Shown: in pieces, positions 51,135-60,550 of the stretch
How positions within the stretch are numbered: position 1 is the first letter of the stretch
Layout: every line of letters begins with the position of its first letter
Source of the DNA: Bacillus gobiensis
GTDB lineage: Bacteria; Bacillota; Bacilli; Bacillales; Bacillaceae
DNA: 64,000 nt
Assembly (NCBI RefSeq): GCF_001278705.1
Contig: NZ_CP012600.1
Span: forward strand, 2,418,190-2,482,189
Direction of reading: 5' to 3'
Position numbers and translations under genes: made by a program
Notes under the pieces: generated by a model
What the model was told of the DNA's origin: nothing
Databases searched by the model: none
The model's input: the letters and a program-made list of their open reading frames with translations, nothing else

Positions 51135-51163
51135 AGAATATCACGCGTAAGATTCTTTGTCAA
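51135..51163 (-). promoter_or_regulatory. Sigma-A promoter of the metNPQ leader
   Basis: TTGACA at 51163-51158 and TATTCT at 51140-51135 with a 17-base spacer on the minus strand. The predicted start is about 35 bases before the riboswitch P1 stem. Confidence 0.65.
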
Positions 51164-51217
51164 TAAATATTACAAAATTCTTATTGTAATAACATTTTTA
51201 TAGAAAAACAGAAGTTA

Positions 51218-51559
51218 TTACGCTGTTGTAAAAAAACCATCGGTCAGCCAAAGTATTGCTTCAAGCCTTAAAAGCGCTCGAAAGGAGCCCTTCACTTTTA
51301 CTGTTCCGCTTTGCACAAGCTGCTGCAGCGGGATATCTCCTTGCAGCAAACAAATTATTTCATGTTGCTCTCCAAAAAAAACCAGATGTGATTTTTCCCC
51401 TTCCGACGGGGATCTTTGAGCCATTAATCCTTCTTCGTTAATCGAAATCGAAATGATTTCCCGTTCTCCTGCAAATGCGATTAACAAGGGTGACTTTGAT
51501 AAAAGAGGTTTTAAAAAAAGACGGCTTTTTGTTGTTTCTGCCCATTCCAATTCATTCAA
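51218..51559 (-). CDS. yusD: SCP2-like sterol-carrier domain protein YusD
   Basis: A 113-residue protein resembling the SCP2 sterol carrier fold (pattern LLQGDIPLQQLVQSGTVKVKG near the C-terminus), found upstream of metN in B. subtilis as yusD. Function unknown. The ATG has a distant GGGGGG, so the ribosome site is poor. It has its own frame with no overlap with neighbours. Confidence 0.75.
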   Translation of the reverse strand: MNELEWAETTKSRLFLKPLLSKSPLLIAFAGEREIISISINEEGLMAQRSPSEGEKSHLVFFGEQHEIICLLQGDIPLQQLVQSGTVKVKGSFRALLRLEAILWLTDGFFTTA

Positions 51560-51679
51560 AATATAGACCCCCCAAAAAAATTGCCTTCATATACCATTTC
51601 TCTTTCTTTGAAAGGAGTCCTCTTAGAATTGCTCGACATAAACGGGGATTATTTCCTAAGAAATATGTCAAAAGCCGCT

Positions 51680-51988
51680 TTATAGAGCGGCTTTTTGTTT
51701 AATCGTATCGTATAAATGGGAAACAGATTGAAAAGTATATTCCATGTTTACAATGTCGTTTCCAGACAGGAGAATATAGCAAGGAACACTTTCCACCTTC
51801 CATTGTTTAGCTAAACGGGGTGAAAAATTAAGATTGATCTTATAAAAGGGGATAGATGGGAGCATTTCCTCCACAACCTCTAACATTTTGCCTCCAACCT
51901 TGCATGTTCCGCAAAGCGGAGTATAGAGATACACAAGATATGTTGGATCATTAATATTCATCACTTCTTTTTCCTGAAGCTCTTTCAT
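51680..51988 (-). CDS. yusE: Thioredoxin-like protein YusE
   Basis: A 102-residue thioredoxin-fold protein with a CGTC active site (Cys26, Cys29) and the cis-proline motif SVPCYILL. It probably acts as a cytosolic dithiol reductase; the partner is unknown. The upstream GAGGTG is 11 bases from the ATG. It is 20 bases after yusF, so the two are likely co-transcribed. Confidence 0.9.
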   Translation of the reverse strand: MKELQEKEVMNINDPTYLVYLYTPLCGTCKVGGKMLEVVEEMLPSIPFYKINLNFSPRLAKQWKVESVPCYILLSGNDIVNMEYTFQSVSHLYDTIKQKAAL

Positions 51989-52008
51989 GGAAGCGAGACA
52001 CCTCTATA

Positions 52009-52341
52009 TTATAGATATTTTACCTTTACATCTATATTAGCATTCTGAAGAATTACGGCTAAATGATGACTAGGTGCAGTTGCAACCTCTCGATACGTTT
52101 TATCCACGTATAAATGAATCGCCGCAGGAAACTCTCTTTTCAGCTGCTTTCTAAGCTTATCACCTGATTCATCTGAATCTACTAAAATATAGACATCTTT
52201 TTCATAAAGTTCTTCGACTAGCTCATCAAGCCGGGTTATGCTGATTGTTCCATTGGTACAAACAATGTCTACCGGATCCATTACAACTTCTTTCACTTTC
52301 ATTTTGTCAGTTTTTCCTTCAACTATAATGACTTTTTCCAT
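52009..52341 (-). CDS. yusF: TOPRIM-domain protein YusF
   Basis: A 110-residue stand-alone TOPRIM protein with the glutamate motif VIIVEGKTD and the DxD motif LVDSDESGD, similar to RNase M5-type small TOPRIM proteins. The nucleic acid substrate is unknown. I use the ATG at 52341, seven bases after GGTGA; an ATG six codons upstream is possible. Confidence 0.88.
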   Translation of the reverse strand: MEKVIIVEGKTDKMKVKEVVMDPVDIVCTNGTISITRLDELVEELYEKDVYILVDSDESGDKLRKQLKREFPAAIHLYVDKTYREVATAPSHHLAVILQNANIDVKVKYL

Positions 52342-52407
52342 GAGGACATCACCCATCACTATATAATTACATACAAAAAGTAAAATTTCATTCTCAGTTA
52401 AAAGTAG

Positions 52408-52550
52408 TTGGATCCCTTTGAAAGATTACTGCCTGGCCTGGGTTGGGTTGGTTCACCTGAACAACGGCTGGCTCCTCAGGCTTCCTGCTGCAACGCCTTT
52501 ATTGTCACATCTGTCAGCACCCCAGAACCACACGCAGGAAGATTCGATAT
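52408..52550. other. GC-rich non-coding stretch between gcvH and yusF
   Basis: About 140 bases, clearly richer in G+C than its surroundings, with small self-complementary parts (CCTGA...TCAGG, GGTTCACCTGAACC-like). No reading frame has a ribosome site or a recognisable product, and the yusG gene that I recall here in B. subtilis is not present. It could be a structured RNA or a remnant. Confidence 0.4.
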
Positions 52551-52551
52551 G

Positions 52552-52586
52552 CAAAAATGGACACCCATCTTACCTAAGGGTGTCCA
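52552..52586 (-). terminator. gcvH terminator
   Basis: GGACACCC / GGGTGTCC stem followed by ATTTTTG on the minus strand, downstream of gcvH. Confidence 0.85.
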
Positions 52587-52606
52587 CTCCGATTTTTTCT
52601 TATCCC

Positions 52607-52990
52607 TTAGTCTTCCTTTATCATTTCATCGTATTGTTCAGAAGTCATAAGGTTGTCAATTTCGGAGATGTCTTGTGGTTCAACTACGATCATCCACGCT
52701 TTTTCGTACGGAGACTCATTTACAAATTCAGGATTATCTTCTAAATCTTCATTTACTTCTAGAACTTTCCCATTAATGGGTGCGTATAGCTCGGAAACGG
52801 TTTTAACAGACTCTACGCTTCCAAAAGGCTCGTCCGCTTTGATTTCATCTCCAACTGACGGCAGCTCGACAAACACGATGTCTCCCAGCTCTGATTGGGC
52901 AAAATCAGTAATTCCAATTCTTACATTGCCATCTTCAGTTTTTACCCACTCATGTTCTTCAGAATAACGCAATTCATTCGGTGTACTCAT
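52607..52990 (-). CDS. gcvH: Glycine cleavage system H protein
   Basis: Lipoyl carrier of glycine cleavage, 127 residues, same length as I recall for B. subtilis. Lipoylation site is Lys63 in [10 protein letters not shown]. In Bacillus it also serves as the relay for lipoate made by LipA (9.0 kb). The start is the ATG at 52990, seven bases after GGAGG; the ATG two codons upstream is inside the ribosome region. Confidence 0.96.
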   Translation of the reverse strand: MSTPNELRYSEEHEWVKTEDGNVRIGITDFAQSELGDIVFVELPSVGDEIKADEPFGSVESVKTVSELYAPINGKVLEVNEDLEDNPEFVNESPYEKAWMIVVEPQDISEIDNLMTSEQYDEMIKED

Positions 52991-53049
52991 TTTCAAACCT
53001 CCAGTAATTTTCTAGACTTAAAAAACATCACATTACAATTAATATTACA

Positions 53050-53406
53050 TTATAGCCAGTACTTTTGAAACTCTTCTTCTTTAAATCCAACTGTTGTTTT
53101 TTTTCCGTCTGTTGTTAACGGACGTTTAATAAGCATGCCATCTGATGAGAGAAGCTCGAGCATTTCATCCTCTGTCATTTCTTTAACTTTATCCTTCAGT
53201 TGGAGCTGCCGGTACTTTTGGCCGCTTGTATTAAAAAACTTTTTCAAGTCCAGTCCGCTCGTTTGATAAAGCTTTTTTAGTTCCTCTTTATCCGGCGGAG
53301 TTTCTGCAATATGTATATCGTTAAGCTCTATTTCATGGCTTTCCAGCCACTTTTTTGCCTTTCTGCACGTTCCGCATTTCGGGTACCAATAAAAAGTCAA
53401 TGACAT
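53050..53406 (-). CDS. yusI: ArsC/Spx-family protein YusI
   Basis: A 118-residue thioredoxin-like ArsC/Spx protein with CGTC near the N-terminus (Cys11, Cys14) and the C-terminal RPL(T)T motif (MLIKRPLTT) of arsenate reductase relatives. It probably interacts with thiols or RNA polymerase-related partners; the role is unknown. It is 59 bases upstream of gcvH on the same strand. Confidence 0.9.
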   Translation of the reverse strand: MSLTFYWYPKCGTCRKAKKWLESHEIELNDIHIAETPPDKEELKKLYQTSGLDLKKFFNTSGQKYRQLQLKDKVKEMTEDEMLELLSSDGMLIKRPLTTDGKKTTVGFKEEEFQKYWL

Positions 53407-53477
53407 TCACTCACCTCCAGTATCTACGGAGGTATTTTACCATAGAATGATTTCATCTCCAAAATAACGTACTTATG

Positions 53478-53510
53478 TAAAAAAGAGCCTGACATGATAT
53501 CAAGCTCTTG
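53478..53510 (-). terminator. fadNAE operon terminator
   Basis: AAGAGCTTGA / TCAGGCTCTT stem followed by TTTT on the minus strand, just after the fadE stop. Confidence 0.8.
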
Positions 53511-53515
53511 CCTCT

Positions 53516-55300
53516 TCAAACGACGAATCTTTCCTCAGCAAAAATCATTTTTGCTGCTTCTCTTTTCTTGACTATGATATTTAGGGGAGTATGGCGCGTA
53601 AGCTTTCTTAATGCAGAGAGCGTCATGCGAAGGGAATCACCGGATTCTACAGCAAGTATTGTTTCTTTTGCATGTGCTTCTATTTCATTAAATGCTTCCT
53701 GAGTAAAGATTTCCGTGTAAAGGAGCTTCTGCCTGCTTTTTTCCTCGCCTTTTTCTGCCAATGATTTTTCTGTTCTTAGAATGGCTGATTCAATTGAATA
53801 GACGTGTCCAACAATGTCAGCAAGATTCACAAGTACCTCCTGTTCTTTTTCAATCTCTTTCCCATATCTCTCTGCAGCGAGTCCGGCAGTCATGAGCGCG
53901 ATTTTTTTAGCATTTTTCAACAAATGCTTTTGCAAATTAAGCGGTTCGCTGCCCGGCTCTTCGGGCATCAGCATCATTAACTCATCCTTAAGCTCCCGTG
54001 CTTTTTGAAATAGCGGCAGTTCTCCCTTCATCGCTTTTTTCAAAAAGGTTCCCGGTACGATCAGACGATTGATTTCATTCGTTCCTTCAAAGATTCTGTT
54101 AATCCTGGAGTCACGGTATCTCCTCTCTACTTCATATTCCTGCATAAATCCGTATCCGCCATGAATCTGAACACCTTCATCCACAATATAATCCAAGGTT
54201 TCTGAGCCCGACACCTTGTTTAACGAGCATTCAATCGCATATTCGGCGATTGCGTCAGCTATTTTAATACCATCTTTTTGGTCTTCTTCGGACAGAGCTC
54301 CCAATTTTTCTTCAAAAAGCCCAACCGTACGATAGACGGAACTTTCCATCGCGTAAAGCTTGGAAGCCATTGTAGCTGCTTTTTCACCAATTAAACTAAA
54401 CGAAGAAAGCGGTTTTTGGAATTGGCGCCGTTGATTCGCATATCTTGCAGACAGTTCGATCACTCGTTTAGATGCTCCAATGGTCCCGATTGCCAGCTTA
54501 TAACGGCCGATGTTTAATATATTAAATGCGATAAGATGACCCTTTCCTGCTTCGCCCAGAAGATTTTCTTTCGGGACCTCGGAGTTGTCTAGAATCAGTG
54601 TTCTCGTCGATGATCCTTTAATCCCCATTTTCTTTTCTTCAGTTCCTGTAGATACTCCGGGAAAGGTCTTCTCAACGATAAATGCGGAAAATTGATCACC
54701 GTCTATTTTCGCATAAACGATAAATACATCTGCAAATCCGGAATTTGTAATCCACTGCTTCTCGCCATTTAATATATAATGGGTACCCGCTTGGTTTAAT
54801 ACCGCTGTCGTTTTTGCTCCAAGGGCATCTGATCCCGATCCCGGTTCAGTCAAGGCATAAGCGGCAATTTTTTCACCGCTTGCAAGGTCTGGAAGATAGT
54901 TTTCTTTTTGCTTCGCTGTCCCAAAAAAGACAATTGGGAGAGTACCAATTCCGACATGAGCCCCGTGAGAAAGAGAAAAGCTTCCTGCCGTGGAAAATTT
55001 CTCTGTAATTAGAGCAGAGCTTATTTTGTCAAGCCCTAGCCCTCCGAATTCTTCCGGTACGTCAGCACCCAGCAATCCTAATTCACCCGCCTTTTTCAAC
55101 AAGCGAACAGATTGGCTGAAGTTTTGTTCTTCGATTTCGTCAATGTAAGGCAAAACATCTTTTTCAATAAAGTCTTCGGTTGTTTTTGCAATCATCTGAT
55201 GCTCTTCTGTGATATCCTCCGGCGTAAATATTTGCTTATACGAAACGTCTTCAATTAAGAAGCTTCCGCCTTTTGGTACTTTTTTGATAGTCTCTCCCAC
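53516..55300 (-). CDS. fadE: Acyl-CoA dehydrogenase FadE
   Basis: FAD enzyme of 594 residues for the first step of fatty acid beta-oxidation. The acyl-CoA dehydrogenase core with YALTEPGSGSD, WITNSG and IEGTNEINRLIVPG, where the last is the C-terminal adenine-binding loop, spans about residues 30-410, followed by a helical C-terminal extension typical of Bacillus YusJ. It is 17 bases after fadA. Likely repressed by FadR through the site at 58905. Confidence 0.95.
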   Translation of the reverse strand: MGETIKKVPKGGSFLIEDVSYKQIFTPEDITEEHQMIAKTTEDFIEKDVLPYIDEIEEQNFSQSVRLLKKAGELGLLGADVPEEFGGLGLDKISSALITEKFSTAGSFSLSHGAHVGIGTLPIVFFGTAKQKENYLPDLASGEKIAAYALTEPGSGSDALGAKTTAVLNQAGTHYILNGEKQWITNSGFADVFIVYAKIDGDQFSAFIVEKTFPGVSTGTEEKKMGIKGSSTRTLILDNSEVPKENLLGEAGKGHLIAFNILNIGRYKLAIGTIGASKRVIELSARYANQRRQFQKPLSSFSLIGEKAATMASKLYAMESSVYRTVGLFEEKLGALSEEDQKDGIKIADAIAEYAIECSLNKVSGSETLDYIVDEGVQIHGGYGFMQEYEVERRYRDSRINRIFEGTNEINRLIVPGTFLKKAMKGELPLFQKARELKDELMMLMPEEPGSEPLNLQKHLLKNAKKIALMTAGLAAERYGKEIEKEQEVLVNLADIVGHVYSIESAILRTEKSLAEKGEEKSRQKLLYTEIFTQEAFNEIEAHAKETILAVESGDSLRMTLSALRKLTRHTPLNIIVKKREAAKMIFAEERFVV

Positions 55301-55317
55301 TGTATTTCCCCCTTGAT

Positions 55318-56493
55318 TTAAAGTAATTCAAACACTCCGGCTGCCCCCATGCCGCCTCCGATACACATTGTTACAACCCCAAATTGTACGTTTCTTCTTT
55401 TCATTTCATGCATCAGCGTAAGTGTCAGCTTTGCTCCAGTACATCCAAGAGGATGCCCGAGCGCTATTGCTCCGCCATTTACGTTGACTTTATCCTCATC
55501 TAACCGGAGCTCTCTAATGACACTGACCGCTTGGGAAGCAAAAGCTTCGTTTAGTTCAAAAAGTCCAATATCACTTAAATCTAGTCCTGCAATCTTTAGT
55601 GCCCGCGGAATCGCTTCTACAGGTCCGATCCCCATCAGCTCCGGCGGTACTCCGCTAACAGCAAAGGAACGAAATTTTACCATCGGAGCAAAACCGAGAG
55701 CAGTTGCTTTGTCTTTATCCATTAAAAGAACGCACGCAGCACCGTCACTCGTTTGAGACGAATTCCCCGCCGTAACTGATCCATTTATTGAAAACGCCGG
55801 TTTCAATGTCCCGAGAACCTTCAGATTCGTGTCTTTCCTTACACCTTCATCATTTTCGATGATAAACTTCGTTTCCTGCAGCTTATGGTCTTCACCAACT
55901 TCTTTTCGATTTACTTCAACCGGAACAATTTCTTCTTTGAATTTTCCTGCGTTAACTGCCTGCGCTGCTCTTTTATGACTGCGAACGGCAAACTCATCCT
56001 GCGCTTCTCTCGACACATTATATGCAGCAGCCACCTGCTCTGCCGTATGGCCCATACCCATATAATATTCAGGAGTTCTTTCTGCAAGGATCGGGTTCGG
56101 CCTAGATATATGCCCCATCATCGGAACCATGCTCATCGATTCGGCTCCTCCTGCAAGAATCGTGTCTGCCGCGCCAAGCATGATTTTTTCTGCCCCATAG
56201 GCGATCGCCTGCAAACCGGAAGAACAGTAGCGGTTGATAGTAATAGCAGGTACTGTATGCGGAAGTCCTGCCAAAGCCCCGATGTTTCTCGCCATATTTA
56301 ATCCCTGTTCTGCTTCAGGCGTGGCACAGCCCATAATAAGGTCATCGATCGTCCCCTCATAATTCCCTGCTCTCTTCAATGTTTCTTTTACCGTTAACGC
56401 CCCAAGATCGTCTGGACGGACCGTTTTTAATGTTCCTTTTTTCGCTTTTCCTACCGGCGTCCTCGCACCTGTGACAATAACTGCCTCCTTCAT
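55318..56493 (-). CDS. fadA: Acetyl-CoA C-acyltransferase FadA
   Basis: Thiolase of 391 residues for the last step of beta-oxidation. The acyl-accepting Cys90 is in NRYCSSGLQA. The C-terminal GHPLGCTGA histidine and CIGGGMGAA cysteine complete the active site. Ten bases separate it from fadN and 17 from fadE. Confidence 0.96.
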   Translation of the reverse strand: MKEAVIVTGARTPVGKAKKGTLKTVRPDDLGALTVKETLKRAGNYEGTIDDLIMGCATPEAEQGLNMARNIGALAGLPHTVPAITINRYCSSGLQAIAYGAEKIMLGAADTILAGGAESMSMVPMMGHISRPNPILAERTPEYYMGMGHTAEQVAAAYNVSREAQDEFAVRSHKRAAQAVNAGKFKEEIVPVEVNRKEVGEDHKLQETKFIIENDEGVRKDTNLKVLGTLKPAFSINGSVTAGNSSQTSDGAACVLLMDKDKATALGFAPMVKFRSFAVSGVPPELMGIGPVEAIPRALKIAGLDLSDIGLFELNEAFASQAVSVIRELRLDEDKVNVNGGAIALGHPLGCTGAKLTLTLMHEMKRRNVQFGVVTMCIGGGMGAAGVFELL

Positions 56494-56503
56494 TCTATCC
56501 CTC

Positions 56504-58888
56504 CTAATTACGTAAAGGCTTCCCTTTTACCAGCATATGCTGCATTCTTTGTTGGGATTGTGCTTCCCCCGCTAAGCTTAAAAAGGCCTCTCTTTCTAAA
56601 TCCAGCAAGTATTCTTCCGAGACCTTTGTTCCGAATGGTACATTCCCGCCTGCAATTACGTAAGCCAGTTTTTTCGCAATGTTCATATCATATTCACTTA
56701 TATAACCTGAAAGCTTCAATGCTTCTGCACCTAACAGCATTGTACCGAAGCCTGTTTCTCCAGTGACCGGTATTTTCACTGGAACAGGCGGGTGATATCC
56801 TTGGTCAAACAATGAAATGACCTGCTGCTTTGCATGATGGATCAAATGGTCTTGATTGCTAATGACGAGATCTCCAGCTCGTAAAAAGGAGTACTCCCTT
56901 GCTTCCTGCGCGGAGGTGGATATCTTTGCAAATGCAATCGTTTCAAATACGCGGTTTGCAGCTTTTTGATAATCGAATTCTACCCCTTCCGGAAGATTTT
57001 CAATGTGATGGAGATAAAGCTCCTTATTCCCTCCTCCACCAGGAATTAAGCCGACCCCTACCTCAACAAGACCCATGTAGGTTTCACTGGCAGCACAAAT
57101 TTTACCTGCGGGAAGACATACCTCTGTTCCTCCTCCGAGAGTCATGGCAAATGGAGCAGCTACCACAGGTTTTTTACTGTATTTGATCTTCATCATTGCA
57201 TCTTGAAACCTTCTAATCACAAACTCAATTTCATAAAAATTTTCGTCCTGCGCTTCCATTAATATGAGCGCTAAATTCGCGCCAACACAGAAATTTTTCC
57301 CTTGATTTCCGATGACGAGACCCTTGTAATTGGTATCCACTTCCTCCAAAGAAGCATGAATCATTTGAATGATATCCATCCCTATGGCGTTGCTTTTGGA
57401 ATGGAACTCAAGGAGCGCAACATCATCACCGATGTCGATAAGGCTTGCGCCGTTATTTGACTGAATCACTCCATTTGAGCGCTTTATTGCAGCTAAATGG
57501 ATCTGATTTTTGTTTTGTTCAAGCAAACGATATTCAGCCTGATTATAGAAAAAAACCTTCCCGTGTTCCCGCAAATAAAAGGATTCATGTCCCTTTCCCA
57601 GCATTGTCGTTACGACAGCAGGCACTTCTGCCCCTTCTTCCTGCAGCTTATGGGTGATTTTTTCTACACCAAGAATATCCCAAATCTCAAACGGACCATG
57701 CTGCCAGCCAAAGCCCCATTTCATCGCATTGTCTATCGCTGAAATATCATCTGATATTTCGCCTATTAATTTTGCTGAATAGACGAGTACGGGAGCTATT
57801 AGTTTCCAAAGCAATTCTCCTGCCTTGTCATCAGAAAATATAAGCGCTTTCATTTTATTTTCTGCGCCCTTTAACGATTTAGCAGCTTGTATGCCTGGTG
57901 AATCGAGTTTTGTTCGTGCATGATAAGTCATCGAGACAGGATCTAATTCTAAAATCTCATTTCCTTCTTTTTTATAAAAACCTTGATTTGCTTTGCTTCC
58001 AATCCAGCCATTTTCCAACATGATCCTTACAAATGAAGGCAATGTGAATATTTCTTTTTCTTCACCTGTTGCATGTTCATAAACATTTTTGGCTACATGA
58101 GAAAAGGTATCAAGACCGACCACATCCAGAGTTCGAAATGTGGCACTTTTCGGCCTTCCGATCAATGGGCCGGTGATCGAGTCGATGTCACCTACGCTGT
58201 ATTGGCCGGCAATCATTTCTTTTATCGTCACTAACAGTCCATAGGTTCCAATCCTGTTCGCAATAAAATTGGGTGTATCTTTTGCTTCGACAATTCCCTT
58301 ACCAAGAACATCCTCACCAAAGGTCTTCATGAAGTCTAGGATGCAGGGATCCGTTTCTCTTATGGGTATGACTTCTAACAGCTTCAAGTAACGTGCCGGA
58401 TTAAAGAAATGGGTTCCTAAAAAGTGCTTTTTGAAATCAGCGGATCTTCCTTCTGCCATTTTATTGACGGATATTCCGGACGTATTGCTGGAAACGATGC
58501 TTCCCGGTTTTCGTTTTTCATCGATCAGTGCAAGTATTTCTTTTTTCACCTCAAGATTCTCGACAACGACTTCTATAATCCAATCTGCGCTGTTTAAAGA
58601 ATCCGCATGATCAAGTAAATTGCCAACTGTCAAATACGCGAGATTTTTAGTTGATGTCAGCGGTGCAGGCTTCTGCTTTACAAGCTTTTGCAGAGCCTCA
58701 GTGCCCAGTCTGTTTCTAACCTTATCATCTGACAAAGTTAACCCTTTTTGCTTCTCATCCTCCGTTAATTCATTTGGAACACGATCAATCAACAACACAG
58801 GTATACCGGTATTGGCTAGATGAGCGGCAATGCCTGAACCCATGACGCCCGATCCTATGACAGCAGCTTTTCCAATATGCCTCTTCAT
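56504..58888 (-). CDS. fadN: 3-hydroxyacyl-CoA dehydrogenase / enoyl-CoA hydratase FadN
   Basis: Bifunctional beta-oxidation enzyme of 794 residues. The N-terminal dehydrogenase begins with the NAD-binding GSGVMG (12-17). The enoyl-CoA hydratase domain lies in the C-terminal half (AMTLGGGTEVCLPAGKI and VGVGLIPGGGGNKE). I use the ATG at 58888, six bases after GGGGG; an ATG five codons upstream precedes that site. First gene of fadN-fadA-fadE. Confidence 0.95.
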   Translation of the reverse strand: MKRHIGKAAVIGSGVMGSGIAAHLANTGIPVLLIDRVPNELTEDEKQKGLTLSDDKVRNRLGTEALQKLVKQKPAPLTSTKNLAYLTVGNLLDHADSLNSADWIIEVVVENLEVKKEILALIDEKRKPGSIVSSNTSGISVNKMAEGRSADFKKHFLGTHFFNPARYLKLLEVIPIRETDPCILDFMKTFGEDVLGKGIVEAKDTPNFIANRIGTYGLLVTIKEMIAGQYSVGDIDSITGPLIGRPKSATFRTLDVVGLDTFSHVAKNVYEHATGEEKEIFTLPSFVRIMLENGWIGSKANQGFYKKEGNEILELDPVSMTYHARTKLDSPGIQAAKSLKGAENKMKALIFSDDKAGELLWKLIAPVLVYSAKLIGEISDDISAIDNAMKWGFGWQHGPFEIWDILGVEKITHKLQEEGAEVPAVVTTMLGKGHESFYLREHGKVFFYNQAEYRLLEQNKNQIHLAAIKRSNGVIQSNNGASLIDIGDDVALLEFHSKSNAIGMDIIQMIHASLEEVDTNYKGLVIGNQGKNFCVGANLALILMEAQDENFYEIEFVIRRFQDAMMKIKYSKKPVVAAPFAMTLGGGTEVCLPAGKICAASETYMGLVEVGVGLIPGGGGNKELYLHHIENLPEGVEFDYQKAANRVFETIAFAKISTSAQEAREYSFLRAGDLVISNQDHLIHHAKQQVISLFDQGYHPPVPVKIPVTGETGFGTMLLGAEALKLSGYISEYDMNIAKKLAYVIAGGNVPFGTKVSEEYLLDLEREAFLSLAGEAQSQQRMQHMLVKGKPLRN

Positions 58889-58904
58889 TCCCATCCCCCT
58901 CATT

Positions 58905-58922
58905 TGAATGAATACTCATTCA
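58905..58922. promoter_or_regulatory. FadR-type operator upstream of fadN
   Basis: TGAATGAATACTCATTCA, matching the B. subtilis FadR consensus TGAATGAMTANTCATTCA, lies 17 bases before the fadN ATG. A FadR repressor bound here would block the operon until long-chain acyl-CoA is present. The fadR gene itself is not in the window. Confidence 0.88.
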
Positions 58923-59087
58923 TTTTTTGTGTAAAAAAAATGCAGTTATTATCCCTCTTTTTTCATCTTAAAAGAATTTGAAAATTTCTTCAATAGCATG
59001 TTGGAAAAAAGATCTCTCGAACGCTAACGTATTGATTTTACGGGAGTGGAAAGGATAAAAAAACGAGCAATGGGGGTGATACTAGTT

Positions 59088-59216
59088 ATGGCGCGTCTGA
59101 AGAAAGATCCATCAAAAGCGGGAGTCAGCGCTGCAAGCGTTAAAGGAAGTGCCGGTCCTGTACAAAGCAGGGAAGGCACAGGCAGGCGAAACAGCAAAAA
59201 CCAGCAGCCAAAGTAA
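59088..59216 (+). CDS. yuzL: YuzL-type small protein
   Basis: A 42-residue, very basic, glycine- and serine-rich protein (start MARLKKDPSKAGVSAASVKG, end NSKNQQPK). It resembles the YuzL family known near yusL in B. subtilis; small basic proteins of this type are often spore-associated, which is inference here. The ATG is seven bases after GGTGAT. Terminator follows within 20 bases. Confidence 0.75.
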   Translation: MARLKKDPSKAGVSAASVKGSAGPVQSREGTGRRNSKNQQPK

Positions 59217-59230
59217 AACCTAATAATATG

Positions 59231-59270
59231 AAGCGGGATTCTATTTTTTTACACAGAATCCCGCTTTTAT
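59231..59270 (+). terminator. yuzL terminator
   Basis: Perfect 12-bp stem AAGCGGGATTCT / AGAATCCCGCTT followed by TTATT, between yuzL and the convergent germination gene. Confidence 0.85.
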
Positions 59271-59275
59271 TAAAC

Positions 59276-60388
59276 TTATGTTAGTTTTGTGTTTGATTTA
59301 GATTTCATCTTGCGAATTATAGCTACGAGCAGCAGAAACAATGGAATAATTATGAAAAGAGGAATGTGGATGTAATAGCGTAATGTTTCTCTCCCTTTTT
59401 CCAAATGTTCTGTAAAATTGGACGCCATCGCCAAAGATAAAAAGATGATAATGATCCCTGAAGGCAAAAGAATTTGTTGATAATCTTTCAGCCGAAATAA
59501 ATCCACTACTCCGATAACGGCACCATACATAAAGATGGAAGTTTTAAAGAACACGGTAATCAACATAGTAAAAACAACAATCGCATCAAGCCTTTGGATA
59601 AACTCTAAAAGATTGACCGTTGAAACTGTTGATAATGTAGGAAATGTAGCTCTTTCTGCAGTATCAACACCAAGAACAGCAATATTCAAGCTTGATGTCC
59701 AGCATAAGATGAGTCCGCTTGAAACGATGGAAATCAGCCACACGTTTTTTACTAATCCGCCTCGATTCAAATAAGGAAGCAGCATAGTAAAAACGATCAT
59801 TTCACCAAAAGGAAAAGGAGTGGTATCCAGAAGAAATGTTTCTATGATCGGTGTCCATCCGTTTTCAAGAAACGGCTGCAAATTATTTATGTCAATATTT
59901 CCTGAAACGAGAATAAATAAATTACCTGCTAACCCGAATAAAAACAAAATAACAATAAATACTTCTGCTGTTCTTCCTATCACTTCAATCCCATGATGAA
60001 CGACATAACACATCAATAGAACCAATAAAAGATTGATCGCTACTAGCGGTGTTTCTTGTAAGGTTGACGAAATAAGCAAACCGCCGAAATCACGGACATT
60101 TCTGGCAGCAATATAATAAAAATATACGATATAAACTAAACCAACGATCCATCCAAGATATTTCCCCAATATTTTTCGTGCATATCCGGTTAAAGGTAAA
60201 TTTGGGTATTGACGAAATAAGTAGTAGTAAATTGAAAATAAGATCATCCCGCCGCACATTCCTAGAAGAATGGCAAGCCAAGCATCTTTTCTCGCTACTA
60301 TTCCATAAGCTACGATCAACGAAGTCCCCATGTTAAACATAAACATCAAGGCAAAAAGTTGAATCACACTAATTTTCGATTTTTCCAT
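59276..60388 (-). CDS. Spore germination permease, GerAB/Ger(x)B family
   Basis: A 370-residue membrane protein with about ten helices of the amino acid permease-like GerAB family, which forms the germinant-binding subunit of receptors in the spore inner membrane. Typical pieces are YGIVARKDAWLAILLG and LDTTPFPFGEMIVFTMLLPYL. The usual GerA and GerC partner genes are not next to it, so it is an orphan permease. The start ATG lacks a strong ribosome site within ten bases. Confidence 0.88.
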   Translation of the reverse strand: MEKSKISVIQLFALMFMFNMGTSLIVAYGIVARKDAWLAILLGMCGGMILFSIYYYLFRQYPNLPLTGYARKILGKYLGWIVGLVYIVYFYYIAARNVRDFGGLLISSTLQETPLVAINLLLVLLMCYVVHHGIEVIGRTAEVFIVILFLFGLAGNLFILVSGNIDINNLQPFLENGWTPIIETFLLDTTPFPFGEMIVFTMLLPYLNRGGLVKNVWLISIVSSGLILCWTSSLNIAVLGVDTAERATFPTLSTVSTVNLLEFIQRLDAIVVFTMLITVFFKTSIFMYGAVIGVVDLFRLKDYQQILLPSGIIIIFLSLAMASNFTEHLEKGRETLRYYIHIPLFIIIPLFLLLVAIIRKMKSKSNTKLT

Positions 60389-60508
60389 TGGCCAAGTACC
60401 CCATCCTTCATTTCAACTTAAGTTTTGCATACCCTTCCTGTCTAATCTTTTATCCTATCCTACTTCCAGATTTCAATACTAATTGCCAAAAATATTTTAT
60501 ATGGCCAA

Positions 60509-60540
60509 ATAAAAAAACCCCCGGAGCTCAGGAGGGTTTC
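60509..60540 (-). terminator. fadM terminator
   Basis: AACCCTC / GGGGGTT stem followed by TTTTTTT on the minus strand, just after the fadM stop. Confidence 0.7.
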
Positions 60541-60550
60541 AATTTCACTC

